Assembly: GCA_002427885.1 (NCBI GenBank)
Contig: DIZI01000043.1
Coordinates: 1-27,992, forward strand
Direction of reading: 5' to 3'
Source of the DNA: Paludibacter sp. UBA6032
GTDB taxonomy: Bacteria; Bacteroidota; Bacteroidia; Bacteroidales; Paludibacteraceae
DNA: 27,992 nucleotides
In this document: positions 8,132 through 19,700 of the stretch, in pieces
Numbering within the stretch: the first letter of the stretch is position 1
How the letters are laid out: each line of letters opens with the position of its first letter
Made by a program: the position numbers and the translations under genes
The notes under the pieces: model-generated
Database searches by the model: none
Told to the model about the DNA's origin: nothing
The model's input: only the letters and a program-made list of their open reading frames with translations

Positions 8132-9208
8132 TTAGTCCGTTAATATCATTCTTTTAGTATCAATCACTTTGCCATCTGCAATAAGAGCATATAAATACAT
8201 ACCTGAAATGAATTCAGAGCCTTGTATGGTTATATTACCTTTTCCTCTTTCGGCAACAGAGTAACTTTTTAATTGAACCCCATTCATATCATACACATAT
8301 ATATTTGCAGTGGCAATAGAATTTGGTAAGTAAAAACCAATGGTGGTTGCTGTGTTGAAAGGATTTGGAATATTTTGTTCAAGAACCGGGTAAGTAAGTA
8401 AGTCCGTAGGATTTTCAGTTGTTGAAGATAAAGAGCCTACTTTTTTAGGAGTTGATGAACTTGATCCGTTAATTTTAGCTGATAGTTCATCGATTTGTAA
8501 CTTTTGTTCCTTCAATGCTTCAACTAACACGGGTATAAGTCCTATGTAATTTACATAATAATATCCTAAAGTGTCTTGCGAAACCAACTCAGGATAAACC
8601 TCTTTTAGTTCTTGAGCTAAAAACCCAAATTCGGTAATTTCATTCTTATATTTATTTTTTTGTTTCTCGTATTTTTTGATTATATTTCCTTCCTTGTCTT
8701 TGATGTCTGGTAAAGCAACTTCATCTTCAATAGCATGTTTCTTGTAAGATTTGCCATTTAGTTGATACAATTTATCGAGTTTATCTGTAAGTGGCTTAAT
8801 CTCTGTTTTTAGTCGTTCGTCTGAGCTAAGTGCTGAACCGTATGAATAAACCTTTCCCTTTACATCAAGGCATATTTCACTTTGATGAGTAGGGACTTGT
8901 CCAACACCAATTGCGCCGGATGGAGTAAAAAACATATAGTAGTTTCCATCTCCATTGTTCGCACTTGGCCACGGTTTCCATATATTTAGGTTTTCACCCC
9001 AAACTTCTAAGCCCCATTTGCCTTTGTCGAATCCAAAATATTGACTGGAATTGGGCTGACTTCCTAACCAAATATTAGAATATCCACTATAACCAATGCT
9101 TACTGAACCTGAATTTGGAGATGTTCCTACTACTTTTAATTGTGAGAATAAATTACTACTATAAAAGGAAGCGATAATCAGAGTAAAAATAATTTTTTTT
9201 GTTCTCAT
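8132..9208 (-). CDS. S74 intramolecular-chaperone (tail-fibre type) protein with T9SS sorting domain
   Basis: A 358-residue protein with a signal peptide (MRTKKIIFTLIIASFYSSNL). Residues 24-125 are a beta-rich head resembling trimeric fibre heads (WLGSQPNSSQYFGFDKGKWG, SGAIGVGQVP, DVKGKVYS). Residues about 128-245 form an intramolecular chaperone of endosialidase (S74) domain. It has the cleavage motif SSDERLK, with Ser129 and Lys134 at the self-cleavage positions, then FGFLAQELKEVYPELV and VNYIGLIPVLVEALKEQ leading into a short coiled coil. Residues about 276-358 are a T9SS type A domain (LEQNIPNPFNTATTIGFYLP ... YVYDMNG ... SGMYLYALIADGK). The family trimerises a beta-helical fibre and then cuts itself off. 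It is the first gene of a tight operon, and its start follows an A-rich leader. Confidence 0.88.
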   Translation of the reverse strand: MRTKKIIFTLIIASFYSSNLFSQLKVVGTSPNSGSVSIGYSGYSNIWLGSQPNSSQYFGFDKGKWGLEVWGENLNIWKPWPSANNGDGNYYMFFTPSGAIGVGQVPTHQSEICLDVKGKVYSYGSALSSDERLKTEIKPLTDKLDKLYQLNGKSYKKHAIEDEVALPDIKDKEGNIIKKYEKQKNKYKNEITEFGFLAQELKEVYPELVSQDTLGYYYVNYIGLIPVLVEALKEQKLQIDELSAKINGSSSSTPKKVGSLSSTTENPTDLLTYPVLEQNIPNPFNTATTIGFYLPNSIATANIYVYDMNGVQLKSYSVAERGKGNITIQGSEFISGMYLYALIADGKVIDTKRMILTD

Positions 9209-9238
9209 ATTTTTTTGTTTTTCGAATACAACGATTTC

Positions 9239-9280
9239 ATTTTTTGTCGAAGTATTCAGGTTAATTAATTTTTTGTCGAA
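9239..9280 (-). promoter_or_regulatory. Pair of 13-base direct repeats upstream of the S74/peptidase operon
   Basis: ATTTTTTGTCGAA occurs exactly at 9239-9251 and 9268-9280, 29 bases apart start to start. They lie 31 and 60 bases before the first ATG of the operon. The spacing is near three helical turns, so one regulator could bind the same face at both copies. No clear Bacteroidota -7 element (TAnnTTTG) is seen here. Confidence 0.35.
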
Positions 9281-9801
9281 ACTCCATTCATTCTGGAGTT
9301 TTGGAGAGGGTCTTTCTATTTATCTCTCGCAATTCTGTCCCGACTATTATTCAAAAGAAATTTTTTTTCTTGGATATTTCGTTAACGGTAGCATGATAAT
9401 GTGCATCTGTCAATTTTGTTTTTTAGAATCTCCACCCATACCACAAGTCATTACTATGATATTCTTAAACGACTTTTAATATCATGGTTTTATTGTCTAC
9501 ACCTTATTTTTTTTCTATTTGCCAGCCAATAACAATATTCAATAAATCAATTGTTCTACCTGCATCTTGATATAAGTTCTTATAAAGCGTTCCGTTAAAA
9601 CTAACGACTAGCGAATCAAACCTTGTTTAAAAGTTTTAAGTCAGCAGATTGTATTATTCACTGAAATTCTTTTATAAAGCCATATCTTCTATAATAGGAG
9701 TTTCATATCTAAATACCGTTGAATAAAACAATTTACTTACTCTCCTCTGGAACTTATATAAATATGATTGCTCCTTTGTCCGTAATTGCTGATAACCATG
9801 T
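9281..9801. other. Gene-free spacer with eroded coding remnants
   Basis: No intact gene is seen. On the minus strand a 40-codon frame closed by stops at both ends (9507-9626) reads like protein (DSLVVSFNGTLYKNLYQ, then DLLNIVIGWQIEKK) but has no start codon, so it looks like the tail of a lost gene. The stretch just upstream on that strand, up to about 9800, keeps short open pieces broken by many stops. A 68-codon plus-strand frame at 9273-9479 has no recognisable features and is probably chance. Confidence 0.4.
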
Positions 9802-9867
9802 CGGACTGATTTATGTCTTAAAGTTGGTTGTACCCGTGCGTGCTCCGCCGAGCACTCCGTTTATCTG
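9802..9867 (-). pseudogene. Probable remnant of an rhs gene
   Basis: Read on the minus strand, these 22 codons give QINGVLGGARTGTTNFKT, a stop, then ISP. They align without gaps to FVNSVFSGGRTGTANFTAYI plus NP, encoded at 12105-12170 of the intact rhs gene. Eleven of 22 positions are identical, and several differences are third-base changes (CGT/CGC, AAT/AAC, ATA/ATC, CCT/CCG), which suggests shared coding ancestry. A TAT codon has become TAA, and further stops follow downstream. Rhs loci often carry such displaced fragments after the active toxin and immunity genes. The match is short, and a perfect hairpin (GTGCTC/GAGCAC, 9840-9855) lies inside it, so a non-coding repeat is the alternative. 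Confidence 0.4.
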
Positions 9868-10010
9868 TGTATCATCCCCACTATAAATATCTCTATAAAC
9901 ATGACCAATATTGACCTGTTATTACCATTACTAGATTTCACTAACTTGTGATAACTAAATTCCTTAATATATTTGGTTAAGCAAGGCAAAAGCTCACTTT
10001 TATCAACAGC
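9862..10010 (-). repeat. Dispersed degenerate repeat, copy B
   Basis: This is the partner of the repeat at 4952-5100, with 79 of 100 bases identical in the best stretch. On the minus strand it encodes part of a 66-codon frame (9861-10061), with core LLPCLTKYIKEFSYHKLVKS and end IFIVGMIHR. Copy B also ends at an ATGATACA, but here the frame closes after three codons (ATG ATA CAC AGA TAA), whereas copy A runs into a full gene. Copy B lies between the immunity candidate and the rhs-like remnant. Confidence 0.78.
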
Positions 10011-10139
10011 CAAGTGGGTCGAACTCAAGATCGTCAATCTACGCCAGAGAGGCTGCATCAAACAACCTACGCCAATCTAAACGCTACGGCGTACTGCCAT
10101 TCCTTGCTTTTCATATGGATGGATCCATACTAATAAACA

Positions 10140-10739
10140 CTATTTACAATTCAAATACCAATCACTTGAAATCCAATTTAAAACTTTCCTTTCCTTTTTT
10201 ACGTTGATGAGATTTCCTTTCATTAAAGTATAGCAGGTTTCCATCTTACTATTTAAAGGTATGATTGAAACATAGTCGTACTCATAATTTCTTTCATACA
10301 CACCATCTGTGTGTGAAATGTCATATAATTCAATATAAGCTATTCTTATTTCATATGAAGACTTAGGTAAAATGACATGTTCACTTTTTAAATTATATAA
10401 GGTAGAACCTATTATTGTTTGTATTGGAAATTGATCTTTTCTTTTAATTAATTTAGATATAACTATTCTAATTTCGAAAGACAAAGAATCTTCACTTAAC
10501 CTAATGCAGCGACTTTTAACCCCAATTTCATTGTTTTGATTGGAACCATCATGTTGAATAATTTTTAATGTATCCTTCAACCATATTTTAAATGATAATT
10601 CTTTTTTATTCAAATATAAAGTATCAAGATTTTGAATCGTAGATACTTTAGGATAAATGTTAGTTTCTATCCCATATAGAGTCATAGAAATAGAAATAAA
10701 AACAAATACAAATACAATTAAACAATATATTGATTTCAT
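10140..10739 (-). CDS. Candidate periplasmic immunity protein of the Rhs toxin
   Basis: A 199-residue protein with a strong N-terminal signal sequence (MKSIYCLIVFVFVFISIS, cleavage near LYG at residues 21-23). I recognise no family. The mature part is beta-rich and charged, for example KELSFKIWLKDTLKIIQHDG, YEIRIAYIELYD and YEYDYVSIIPLNSK. The function is inferred from context: the start lies three bases after the rhs stop, which is the usual place of the cognate immunity gene. Export to the periplasm also fits a toxin tip that seems to attack peptidoglycan. The DNA is much more AT-rich than the rhs core, as is common for exchangeable tip/immunity pairs. If it is not immunity, it would be an unrelated exported small protein. 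Confidence 0.65.
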   Translation of the reverse strand: MKSIYCLIVFVFVFISISMTLYGIETNIYPKVSTIQNLDTLYLNKKELSFKIWLKDTLKIIQHDGSNQNNEIGVKSRCIRLSEDSLSFEIRIVISKLIKRKDQFPIQTIIGSTLYNLKSEHVILPKSSYEIRIAYIELYDISHTDGVYERNYEYDYVSIIPLNSKMETCYTLMKGNLINVKKERKVLNWISSDWYLNCK

Positions 10740-10742
10740 AAT

Positions 10743-13700
10743 TTACTTAAATTTGTTTAGACTTTGTTTACGTTCACCCCTGGGACCTTGTATCTTTTGG
10801 TAAAGTGTTCCACCAATAATTAATGTTGCTTTAACTTGAAAAGAAATGGGAGAGAATTTCCAATCATCAATATTTTGAGTTCCATCCCCAAATTTATTTT
10901 GATAAGATTTTAATAGGGGTCGTGAATCTTCACTCCAAATATAACCTCTATGCGCATTTCCACCTCTGAAATTTCTTATCAAATCTTTACCATCCCAACC
11001 CGTTGCACCATTAGTCAAATCAGCGTAGCCACTTAAACCAGTACTATATCCAACGGCATTAATAGCTGCACCAATGCCATACTTAGCATTTTGTTCTGTT
11101 TTTGATTTTCCTACAAATTCGGTATAATTAGACTGAGTAGCACCTTGAGCAAAGGTATTGTCGTAGCATACAACATCCTCAAGAGTTTTTAATCCTTTAG
11201 AACCACCATTTGCAAGATAGTTCATTGTTACATTTCCAATAGCATAAGATTCATCCTTTTTACCCGAAGATTCTTTATCAATTACTGCTGCAAAAGCCAC
11301 AAGTGAACTATTTGTAATTGGTAACTTCTGACTATTTTCTGCTCCTGTAACAATACCATTTTTATCTTGGGTTACACCACTTGCAGTATACGCCAAATTA
11401 TCCGTATTTTTATCTGCTCCCAACCATTTACCTTTATTAGTATAATAATCACCCATACCATCGGGATCAACCATATTTACCGGATTATTATGGCAATACA
11501 CGTACGAACTCACATTCGGATATTTTTCCGCCAGCGGATCCACACTTAGCCACACACTCGTTCTTGGGTTATAATATCGTGCACCATAATAATACAGTCC
11601 GGTTTCTTCGTCCAGTTCCTTGGCGTTGAACTTATACGGGGTATTCCAAGTGGCGTTGCGTTCTTCTATAAACACTTCACCAAAGGGCACATACTCTATA
11701 TGTTGTGCCACATTACCGTCCAAGTCGGTAATAAGACTACTGCTTCCTAAATGGTCGGAGTGGTAATAATACTGTAGCTTTTCAGGATTATCGTTGGCAG
11801 CAGATGCCTTTTGCTGTGCATTGGCTGCTTTTGTTGAGTAGAAACCTTGTCCGTTTACATAATCATCGTTATCCGTACCATTGTATGGAACCTCAAAAGC
11901 TGAATATCTGTCCTTGATATTTTGAATTGAAGTAGTATATTTCCCTTTAAAGTCAATTTTACTTCCATCAACATCTACACCCGCATATTCTATCCGTCGA
12001 GGATCAGCTCCATAGCTCGTTAAATCACCCAATTTACTAACAATGCGCTGGCTACCAATATAAATGTGCTTGGTATAGTTTCCACCGGGACTAACTACCA
12101 GATAAGGATTTATATAAGCCGTAAAATTAGCTGTACCCGTACGTCCACCACTAAATACGGAGTTTACAAATACTCCTTCGCCATCGCCGCTTGTTTTAAC
12201 CGTACGTTCCCCTGCAGCATCGTACCAATAATTAGAAACAAATCCATTATCATCAAGTGCTAACAAGCGATTTTCTTCGTCCCAAAGCAATTTGCGTTCG
12301 TTGACTTTCGTAATCAGCGTGTCAGCACTTGGTAGTGCCGTATTCACGTAAATCAAGTTACCATTGGCATCGTAAGTATACTCTTGATTCTTCTTAACAA
12401 GTACTTTGGTGTCTGTTCCTTCAGTCCGGTAACTATCGTCAGCTAAAGTACTAATTTGTTGCGAATTGTTGCCATAATAATAAGTTAAATCATAGCCTGC
12501 TTTTAACGTGCCTGTAAACTGTACATCTTTTTGTTCGATGTACTGTTTTTTGCTCGTTATATTGTGTAGGTTATCATAGCTCATATTCAGCATGTAGCCT
12601 GCCGTCTTAGCACTACTTCCTGCGTATGTGCCTGTGGCAGAAGTCAGGCGATATAATCCATCATAATTGTAAGTGTGCGTAATTTGTCCTCCTGCACCCG
12701 TTGTAGGAAGCGGAGCGGTGTTGGTTACTTTCAGCACATTACTTACGGCATCGTAAGTGTAAGCATTGTTCATTATCTGTGTGCGGGTAGTTTTACCTGC
12801 CCACACCTGTAAATTGCTTAATTGACGGGTACGCGGGTTATAATCGTAAGTTGTTTCCGCCCCGTTGCAATACTTCATATAGTCACGCTGTTCAAACTTG
12901 TCGTAGCCAATTTTATTCACATAGTTGTACGAATAAGCTTTATCACCACGTACTCCTGTGAGTAATCCTGCCGTGTTATACGAGTAAGTAATTTTTTCCT
13001 CATCGGGGTAAACCATTTCCTGTAAGCGATTCCAACTATCGTATTTCCATTTAGTTAAATAAGTAGCTATAGCTTGATTTGGTATAATCAAAGTTCTGCG
13101 CACCTGGGTTATTTCGCCCAATCGCCCATACTGAAACTCTTGCGCTCCTGTTCCATCTTCCTGCAACATCAACCTTCCCACACTGTTAAACGAGGCATTG
13201 GCATTTCCGTACGTAAATTTCACGTTGTTTTCGGGATGGTTGGGATAGGTTATTGCCGTTAAACGATTGTAATCATAGGCATAATTGATTGTTTTGCTTT
13301 CTGCTAATAAATTAGCGGTTTGTTTGCTCAACAAATTTCCAACTCCATCATACACAAAATTGCTGGTTCCCGAAGCAGGGTGTAATACCTGTGTGCGACG
13401 ACCTGCCAAATCGTATTTCGATTGCGTTACACCACCTTTGGCATCTACTACATTTAGCAATTGATTAATTGGGTCATAATTAAACGTAGTTGTTATCGTA
13501 CCATTGGGTCCTGAGTACTGCTCAGTTTTCACTGTTTGTCCCGAACCGTTGGTAAAACTGGATTGTAGACCTCCCTTAGCATCGGTTACAGTAGTTACCG
13601 TATTTTTATTTTCCAAATCAATGCTATATTGCATATTGGTACTGGATGTATCGGGTAAAGTTACCTTTGTTTCTCTATCCAGTATATCATACAAGGTTTT

Positions 13701-16700
13701 TGTCGGAGTGATGGCATCAAATACCTTATTAAATGTAGCTTTTGTTCCTATTTCTTCCGTAACCGGATAATAAGATTCTTTTACACGTCCAAAGGCATCA
13801 AATTTAGCACGTCCGCTCACTATCATAACAGTTTTATCTGTCGGGGTCGTTCCATTAGTTGTTGAGGTTATTACACCATCTTTTTTCACCTGTACTGCCC
13901 GTCCGAATCCGTCCACAAAGGTTACCGTTTCGAGATAATCATTTGGATTGGCTGGGTCAAAGTGTTGGGTAATAGCATAAGCCGGGTTGACAATACCTGT
14001 ATCCTTTTTTTCTGCTTGCGGATGATACCCAAAGCTCAAAGTATAAGGAATTCCCTCTGCCAGTTCATTCGGTCCGGTTATCGTGTTCACCCGTCCCATA
14101 TTGTCCAGAGTAGTAATCAAAGTATATCCATTCTCATCTCTACTTGTTAACGGAATACCATAGCGGTAGTCGTAGTCTTCCAACTCACTACGGTAACCGA
14201 ATGCATCTTCTACTCGTTCCACGTACATGTTGTAATCACGGTCATAAAGATACTTGTACCACATTCGCTCACCTTTTGAGTTAGCAGGCATGGTTTTTTT
14301 GGTTATATTCCCAGCTTTGTCGTAAACAATATCAATCACAGCGGTATTTCCCGAACCATCTAAGGTTTGAGTTACCTTGGTGAGGCGGTTAGCATTATTA
14401 GGATCAGCATAAGCAGCTTCCACTTGACGATATAACACACCAGCACCATCCCTTACAGTAACTTTAGTTGGTAAACTAAATATTTGTTTATCTACTTTAT
14501 TTGTATATTCTACATTTGTCTGGTAGTTAAATGGACCCGAGCCATCACTTCCAAGTCCAGACTTGTCACTATACTTATAGTTATTCAATTCACCATAATT
14601 ACTTGTACCAACATAATAGTTATAAAAACTTTCATTAGCTATTATACTATCTTTTTGTCCTTCGTAAATCACCGTTTTAGTATATTTAAGTGGCGTATAG
14701 ACTATGGCTTGGTCGGAACAAATGGCAGTATCTTCTACAAATTTATAGTCGTTGTTTGAGGCAGATACCCTGTAGCTGTAATACTGATTAATAGTTTCTT
14801 GATACTTTTTCGCACCGGCATCAGCTACCGTGGTCTTAATCAAATTACCTAGCGCATAGAAGTTTCTCACGTTGAACACTTGCGTAGTGGTGCGATATAC
14901 ATCTGTATCACCAGCTTCGGTATCGATGCTTTTCGTTACTACCTTACCAAACCCAAGGAATTCTCGGTCGTAGCGTTCTTGCCGTCCATTTGAATATTCG
15001 AATGCATTTTTCATGTTAACACCATCATCGTGTAAACCATCATCAAGGGTTACCGATTTCATTACCCATTTTCCTCCCGGATGTTCGTAAGTAGCTTTGC
15101 TATGTTCGTAATCGAGTATGAAGCTACCTCCTAACGAGTTATACACTGTTTTAAGTTTATTCGTGCGTGCTATTGCCGATCGGGTTACTGTCATTGCTTC
15201 ATCGCTATTTGATGAAATAATATCAGGGAAGCCATCGCCATCCACATCGCGAATATCATCTACAGGCCGGTTCATAGTTTTACTATACGAAACGCTTGGG
15301 TTAATTACAATTTTGAATATGAGTGGAATGTAAATATTGAGAGTATACGCAGCATTTAAACTTTCGCTGGTTGAAGTTGACTGGTTTATTTCTTTTGGTC
15401 CTTTCCAGGGTATTTCTTCGGCAAATCTATTTCCTAAATTAAACGAGACAAAAATGTTATTTTCATTATCTTTCCTGACTTTATCCGCTAATCCATCGGA
15501 GTTTAAATCCATCATACAGTAATTGGTATGGGCAAAGGTAGTGGCTATTCCATAACCTCCACTAAAACTCCTTTGTCCGTAATCAAAACCTAAACCTGCT
15601 CCTGCATTTTGCGAAGTGCTGTAACCCTCTTCAATAGAGTTTAAATCCCAGTCTGTTGCATCTGAAAAACTATAACCATAGTTGAGTTGGACACGTTTGT
15701 CAGATAAAATTTTATCAGGCAGTCCATCTCCATTAACATCCAAAAATGTTTCTTGCGATCTATCTTTGTTCCAATTCACCCCTAAATTCACCTGCAATTG
15801 TCCCTTTGCATGATCTGAGGCCACAATGGCTCTGCTTGCAGTATTCTGACCCGGGTTCATATTCGAAATTATCGAAGCCGCATGTATAGGATCGCCGCCA
15901 CCCCCTATGGCTTCACATTCACTTGTGCTTTTCTGACAATCAATACCTTTAAGAACTTCACCATCTCTACCACCTCTTGTGTTTGTTAATTGAATATGAT
16001 TTGATTCTATAATATCAGGAAAACCATCCCCATTCATATCTGTAAATGCAACTTTGGTGGTGCTATTCCCTATCGCAGAGCTATATGATCCATCAACAAG
16101 AGAAGCAAATGAAGCACCGCCAATCCAACCTGTACTTTCACTTTTGGTAATTAAAACAGGTGCATCGGCTTTAGAGCCAGAAATGGTACAAATGGTGGTA
16201 TCCTCTGTTTTTTCGATCATATTTTTAAATGGGTCGGGTAACATTACGTCCTGCATACCAAGTCTTGCAGCAGTTATGGTATCTCCTTTTAAATTAATAT
16301 TCTCGTTTTGACCCATCCAGTATCTCTTAGTAGTTACGTCGGGTATCATAGACAGAAAAGTGGTATTCGATAAATTAGCATACATCTTCTTAGCCTCTAT
16401 TGAATCCTTAGGCAGTGTGAGTAAGGATTCGACTATCGGTTTACTATATCGTCCATCAGCAGCATTATATATAAACTGCCCCCAATGACGCCACATAGGA
16501 CCAAAACCATCGTAGTTCCGTTTGGTAAATACATTTGCGTTTACTGTTTCTTGTTCTACATAAACACTATCATTTAAAGAATACAGTACAGCTTTAGCCG
16601 AAGAAATAGCTGATGCAAGCGTATCATTTGCAATATAATACTCAACCCAATAACTTAATGTCGGTGGTAAATTAAAAGAAATAAGAGAATCATTAATAAT

Positions 16701-19700
16701 TCCGTTTACAACAGAAATTTCTTTAATAGCTTCAAGATAGTCATTAGATCTCTTCAGGCACATACTAATTTTTCCATTTAAAGTAGCTGGAGAAACATCT
16801 GGTTTAAATGTGATGAATGGTTTTGTTTTTGGTGTATTTAGTATTCTCGGCTTAAAAGACTCGCCTTCGAATGTTTGATTTACAAACAATGAAGTATATT
16901 TAACAACTCCAAAAGTTGTTTTTAATTCCCCATTGACAGTATAATTCAATATCGGTTTCCATTTGACTCTTTCCCAAGCAACATTCGTCCCTATCGAGTC
17001 ATTGGACACCGAACCAATTTGAAATTCTAAATTTTTCCCATTCAAACTGTTATCCACTTGTATATCTAAATCCTCGTCAATAATTTGTGTACCATGAAAA
17101 GACTTCTGATAAACAATCTGGCGCTGATAATTGACGTTTTTCGTACTGTCATTAATCATTAAATCGTTGGAAAGTATAACTTTCAAGGTTACGCTATTAG
17201 AAGTAAAAGGCTTTATAAATCTACCAGTAATATGCACAGGCACACCCGTAGTGATGGTGGTGATATTATCTGCACTTTTTACATCTCCTTCAGTAGCTTT
17301 AAATACATAAGTTCCTACACTATCGGGGTTAAGTTCGTTTATTCGAGTGGAATCTGTATACGTAATTACCGGGCTCCAAACTACATTATCGAAGGAGCCG
17401 TTGCTCTGTTCCATAGAACCACTTTGTACACGAAAATACACCTTTTGTCCTTTTAGAACAGGAACATTATCCACATTGGCATTATATACAGTGACATTGC
17501 CTTTGTTTATAAATCCAGACCATTCTTCTATACCTCCTACCTGTATGGCAACTCTTACTCCATCTGCTTTTGCATAAGCATCTTTATCGTAGTCACCCGT
17601 AGGGGATAGTAGTTTTACCGTACTTTCCACTTTAATAGTTCCTGCAAAGGGAGCTTCCCAAACCCGAACCATATCCTGCATCGGCGAAGAATTAGCTAAG
17701 TTGGCTTGATCTGCTTGTTCTTCGGCAATTGCTTCGGTTGATGTATTTTTAATAAATACTCCCCCTCCCATAATCGGGCTTGGAGTTCCGTAGCTACTTT
17801 CCGAAAAATAGGGAACGGCAATGCCAGATTTGTATCCGATATGATTGAAGAAAACTCTCCCATCATTAACGATATCAACTAATCCATCATTGTTAACATC
17901 CGAAAAATAAATGGGTGTATTGGAGTAAGTTGTGTTTTTATCAACCCCTCCATTAACTCCAAAATCACCTAGGCCAAGAAAAACTCTGCCACCCAAGGAT
18001 GTAGAATTCGTATTGGTCAAAGAGAATAATTCAGCTCCTTCAATTTTAATCGGTTCTCCAAATTGAGGTACTGCATCCGAAGTGGTAGTTATATTGGGTC
18101 GAAAATACAAAGCACTTTCAACAAAAGGGATTTTGACAATCTTAGACACTTTATCGGGCAGACCATCGCCATTAATATCAATAAGTGTAGACATTCCACT
18201 GGTTTTACTATACGAGTATGAGCCTGCTCCACCAATTGAGAATCCTTTTCCTACAATATCGCCCCAGTATAAACCAAAACCGAGATAGAGTGACCCTCCA
18301 AATGTATTTGTTTCGCTTCCTCCCAACGCCGATGCTTGGTTATTGAAACCGGGAATTCCTAAGTTAGTTAAAGGATTAATAAATTTTGATTTAATATCGT
18401 CATTTTTTAAATCCCAGGTTTCGCTTTCACTTTTAAAAGGCACGTATCCGGTTGTGGATTTCACATCATCATAATAATCAAAAGTGTGGCTGGCAAATTC
18501 AGTGCCGGTATTGTCAAGGTGGGTTACTTTATCCAGAATAGTGGTATTGAAAGCTCCCTGTTTATACTTAAAAGCATAACTTCGTAAGATTTCTCCTTCG
18601 AAAGCTACCATTACTTTAATAAGTAATCTATTGTTTGATACCAAAAATCCGTAACGAGCATTATTTGTTTGTTTTGTTTTCAATGAGTCAGAGCGACTCA
18701 GAAATGTAACCACAGTTTGAGGATCAGTTCCCTTGTTTCCTGCACTGACTTTATCTAGGTAAAGTGCTTTTGCTGTAATATTTCCGCGCACTGGTTCATC
18801 AACTGAAAGATAGCTGTATTCAATATAATCTCCATGTAATTCTTGTACTCGTTTCAATTTCCATTCTACAATTACGTCTTTAGTAACTTTATTGATATTT
18901 GTAATTGTTCCTTTCAATACAGCACCATCTCCTCCATAAGTGTATATGGTTCCATTCTTATCTGTTACTTCCCAGGAGTAATTACTTGGTGAGTTCCCTT
19001 TACGTATAATTTTAGAAAAACTGCCTTCGGAACGTGGGTGAAACTGACGGTTATCAACCCTCACAATTTTCTCACCACGATGTGCTACTGAACTATTGCC
19101 ATCATTATCCATAGTTGACAACATAGTTCCAGACATATTGTATGTTTCGGTTTCCTTGCCATCGTCATAACGTGGCACACCCCAACGAGTATCCACAACA
19201 ATGCTTGGCACGTTTAAGTCCCATCCTTCACCAAGCCATCCACTACCACCATCACTATTATATTGAATACCTAAACTTGGACTCATGCCATTACGGGCTG
19301 GTGGCATTTCGAAACTGTAATTCAAACCTGCAGATCCACGGTTATTGGCAGTTGGAGGTGCTATCAGTTCTACTTTGGCAGTTGGGTCAGCGGCTTTGAT
19401 GTTGTTCATCATGGTTGGAGCAAAACCCTGCGTTTCGGGCGATTCAGGGGTTTTAATCACACCGTTTATCATGTCCGTAAAGTGAGTTGTATGCGATATC
19501 ACTGTATGATTTTTTCGATCTACACTGTCAAGTGGCAACGCAACCCAATGTCGGGTTTGATTATCAAAATAATAAGTACGGATATCGTTTTCGGTGTAAC
19601 CGTTTGGTATACTGGCGCGATCATATTTCAATGCCACTGTAGCTCCTTGTGTAAAATGTTCACCATGAGGAAGGAATCGAAAGCCTTTATTGCCATCGGT

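Noticed and set aside
9861..10061. A 66-codon minus-strand open frame as a real gene
   Set aside because: It lies mostly within the repeat, and the matching frame in copy A is shorter with a different N-terminus. Protein identity below DNA identity argues against selection for coding.
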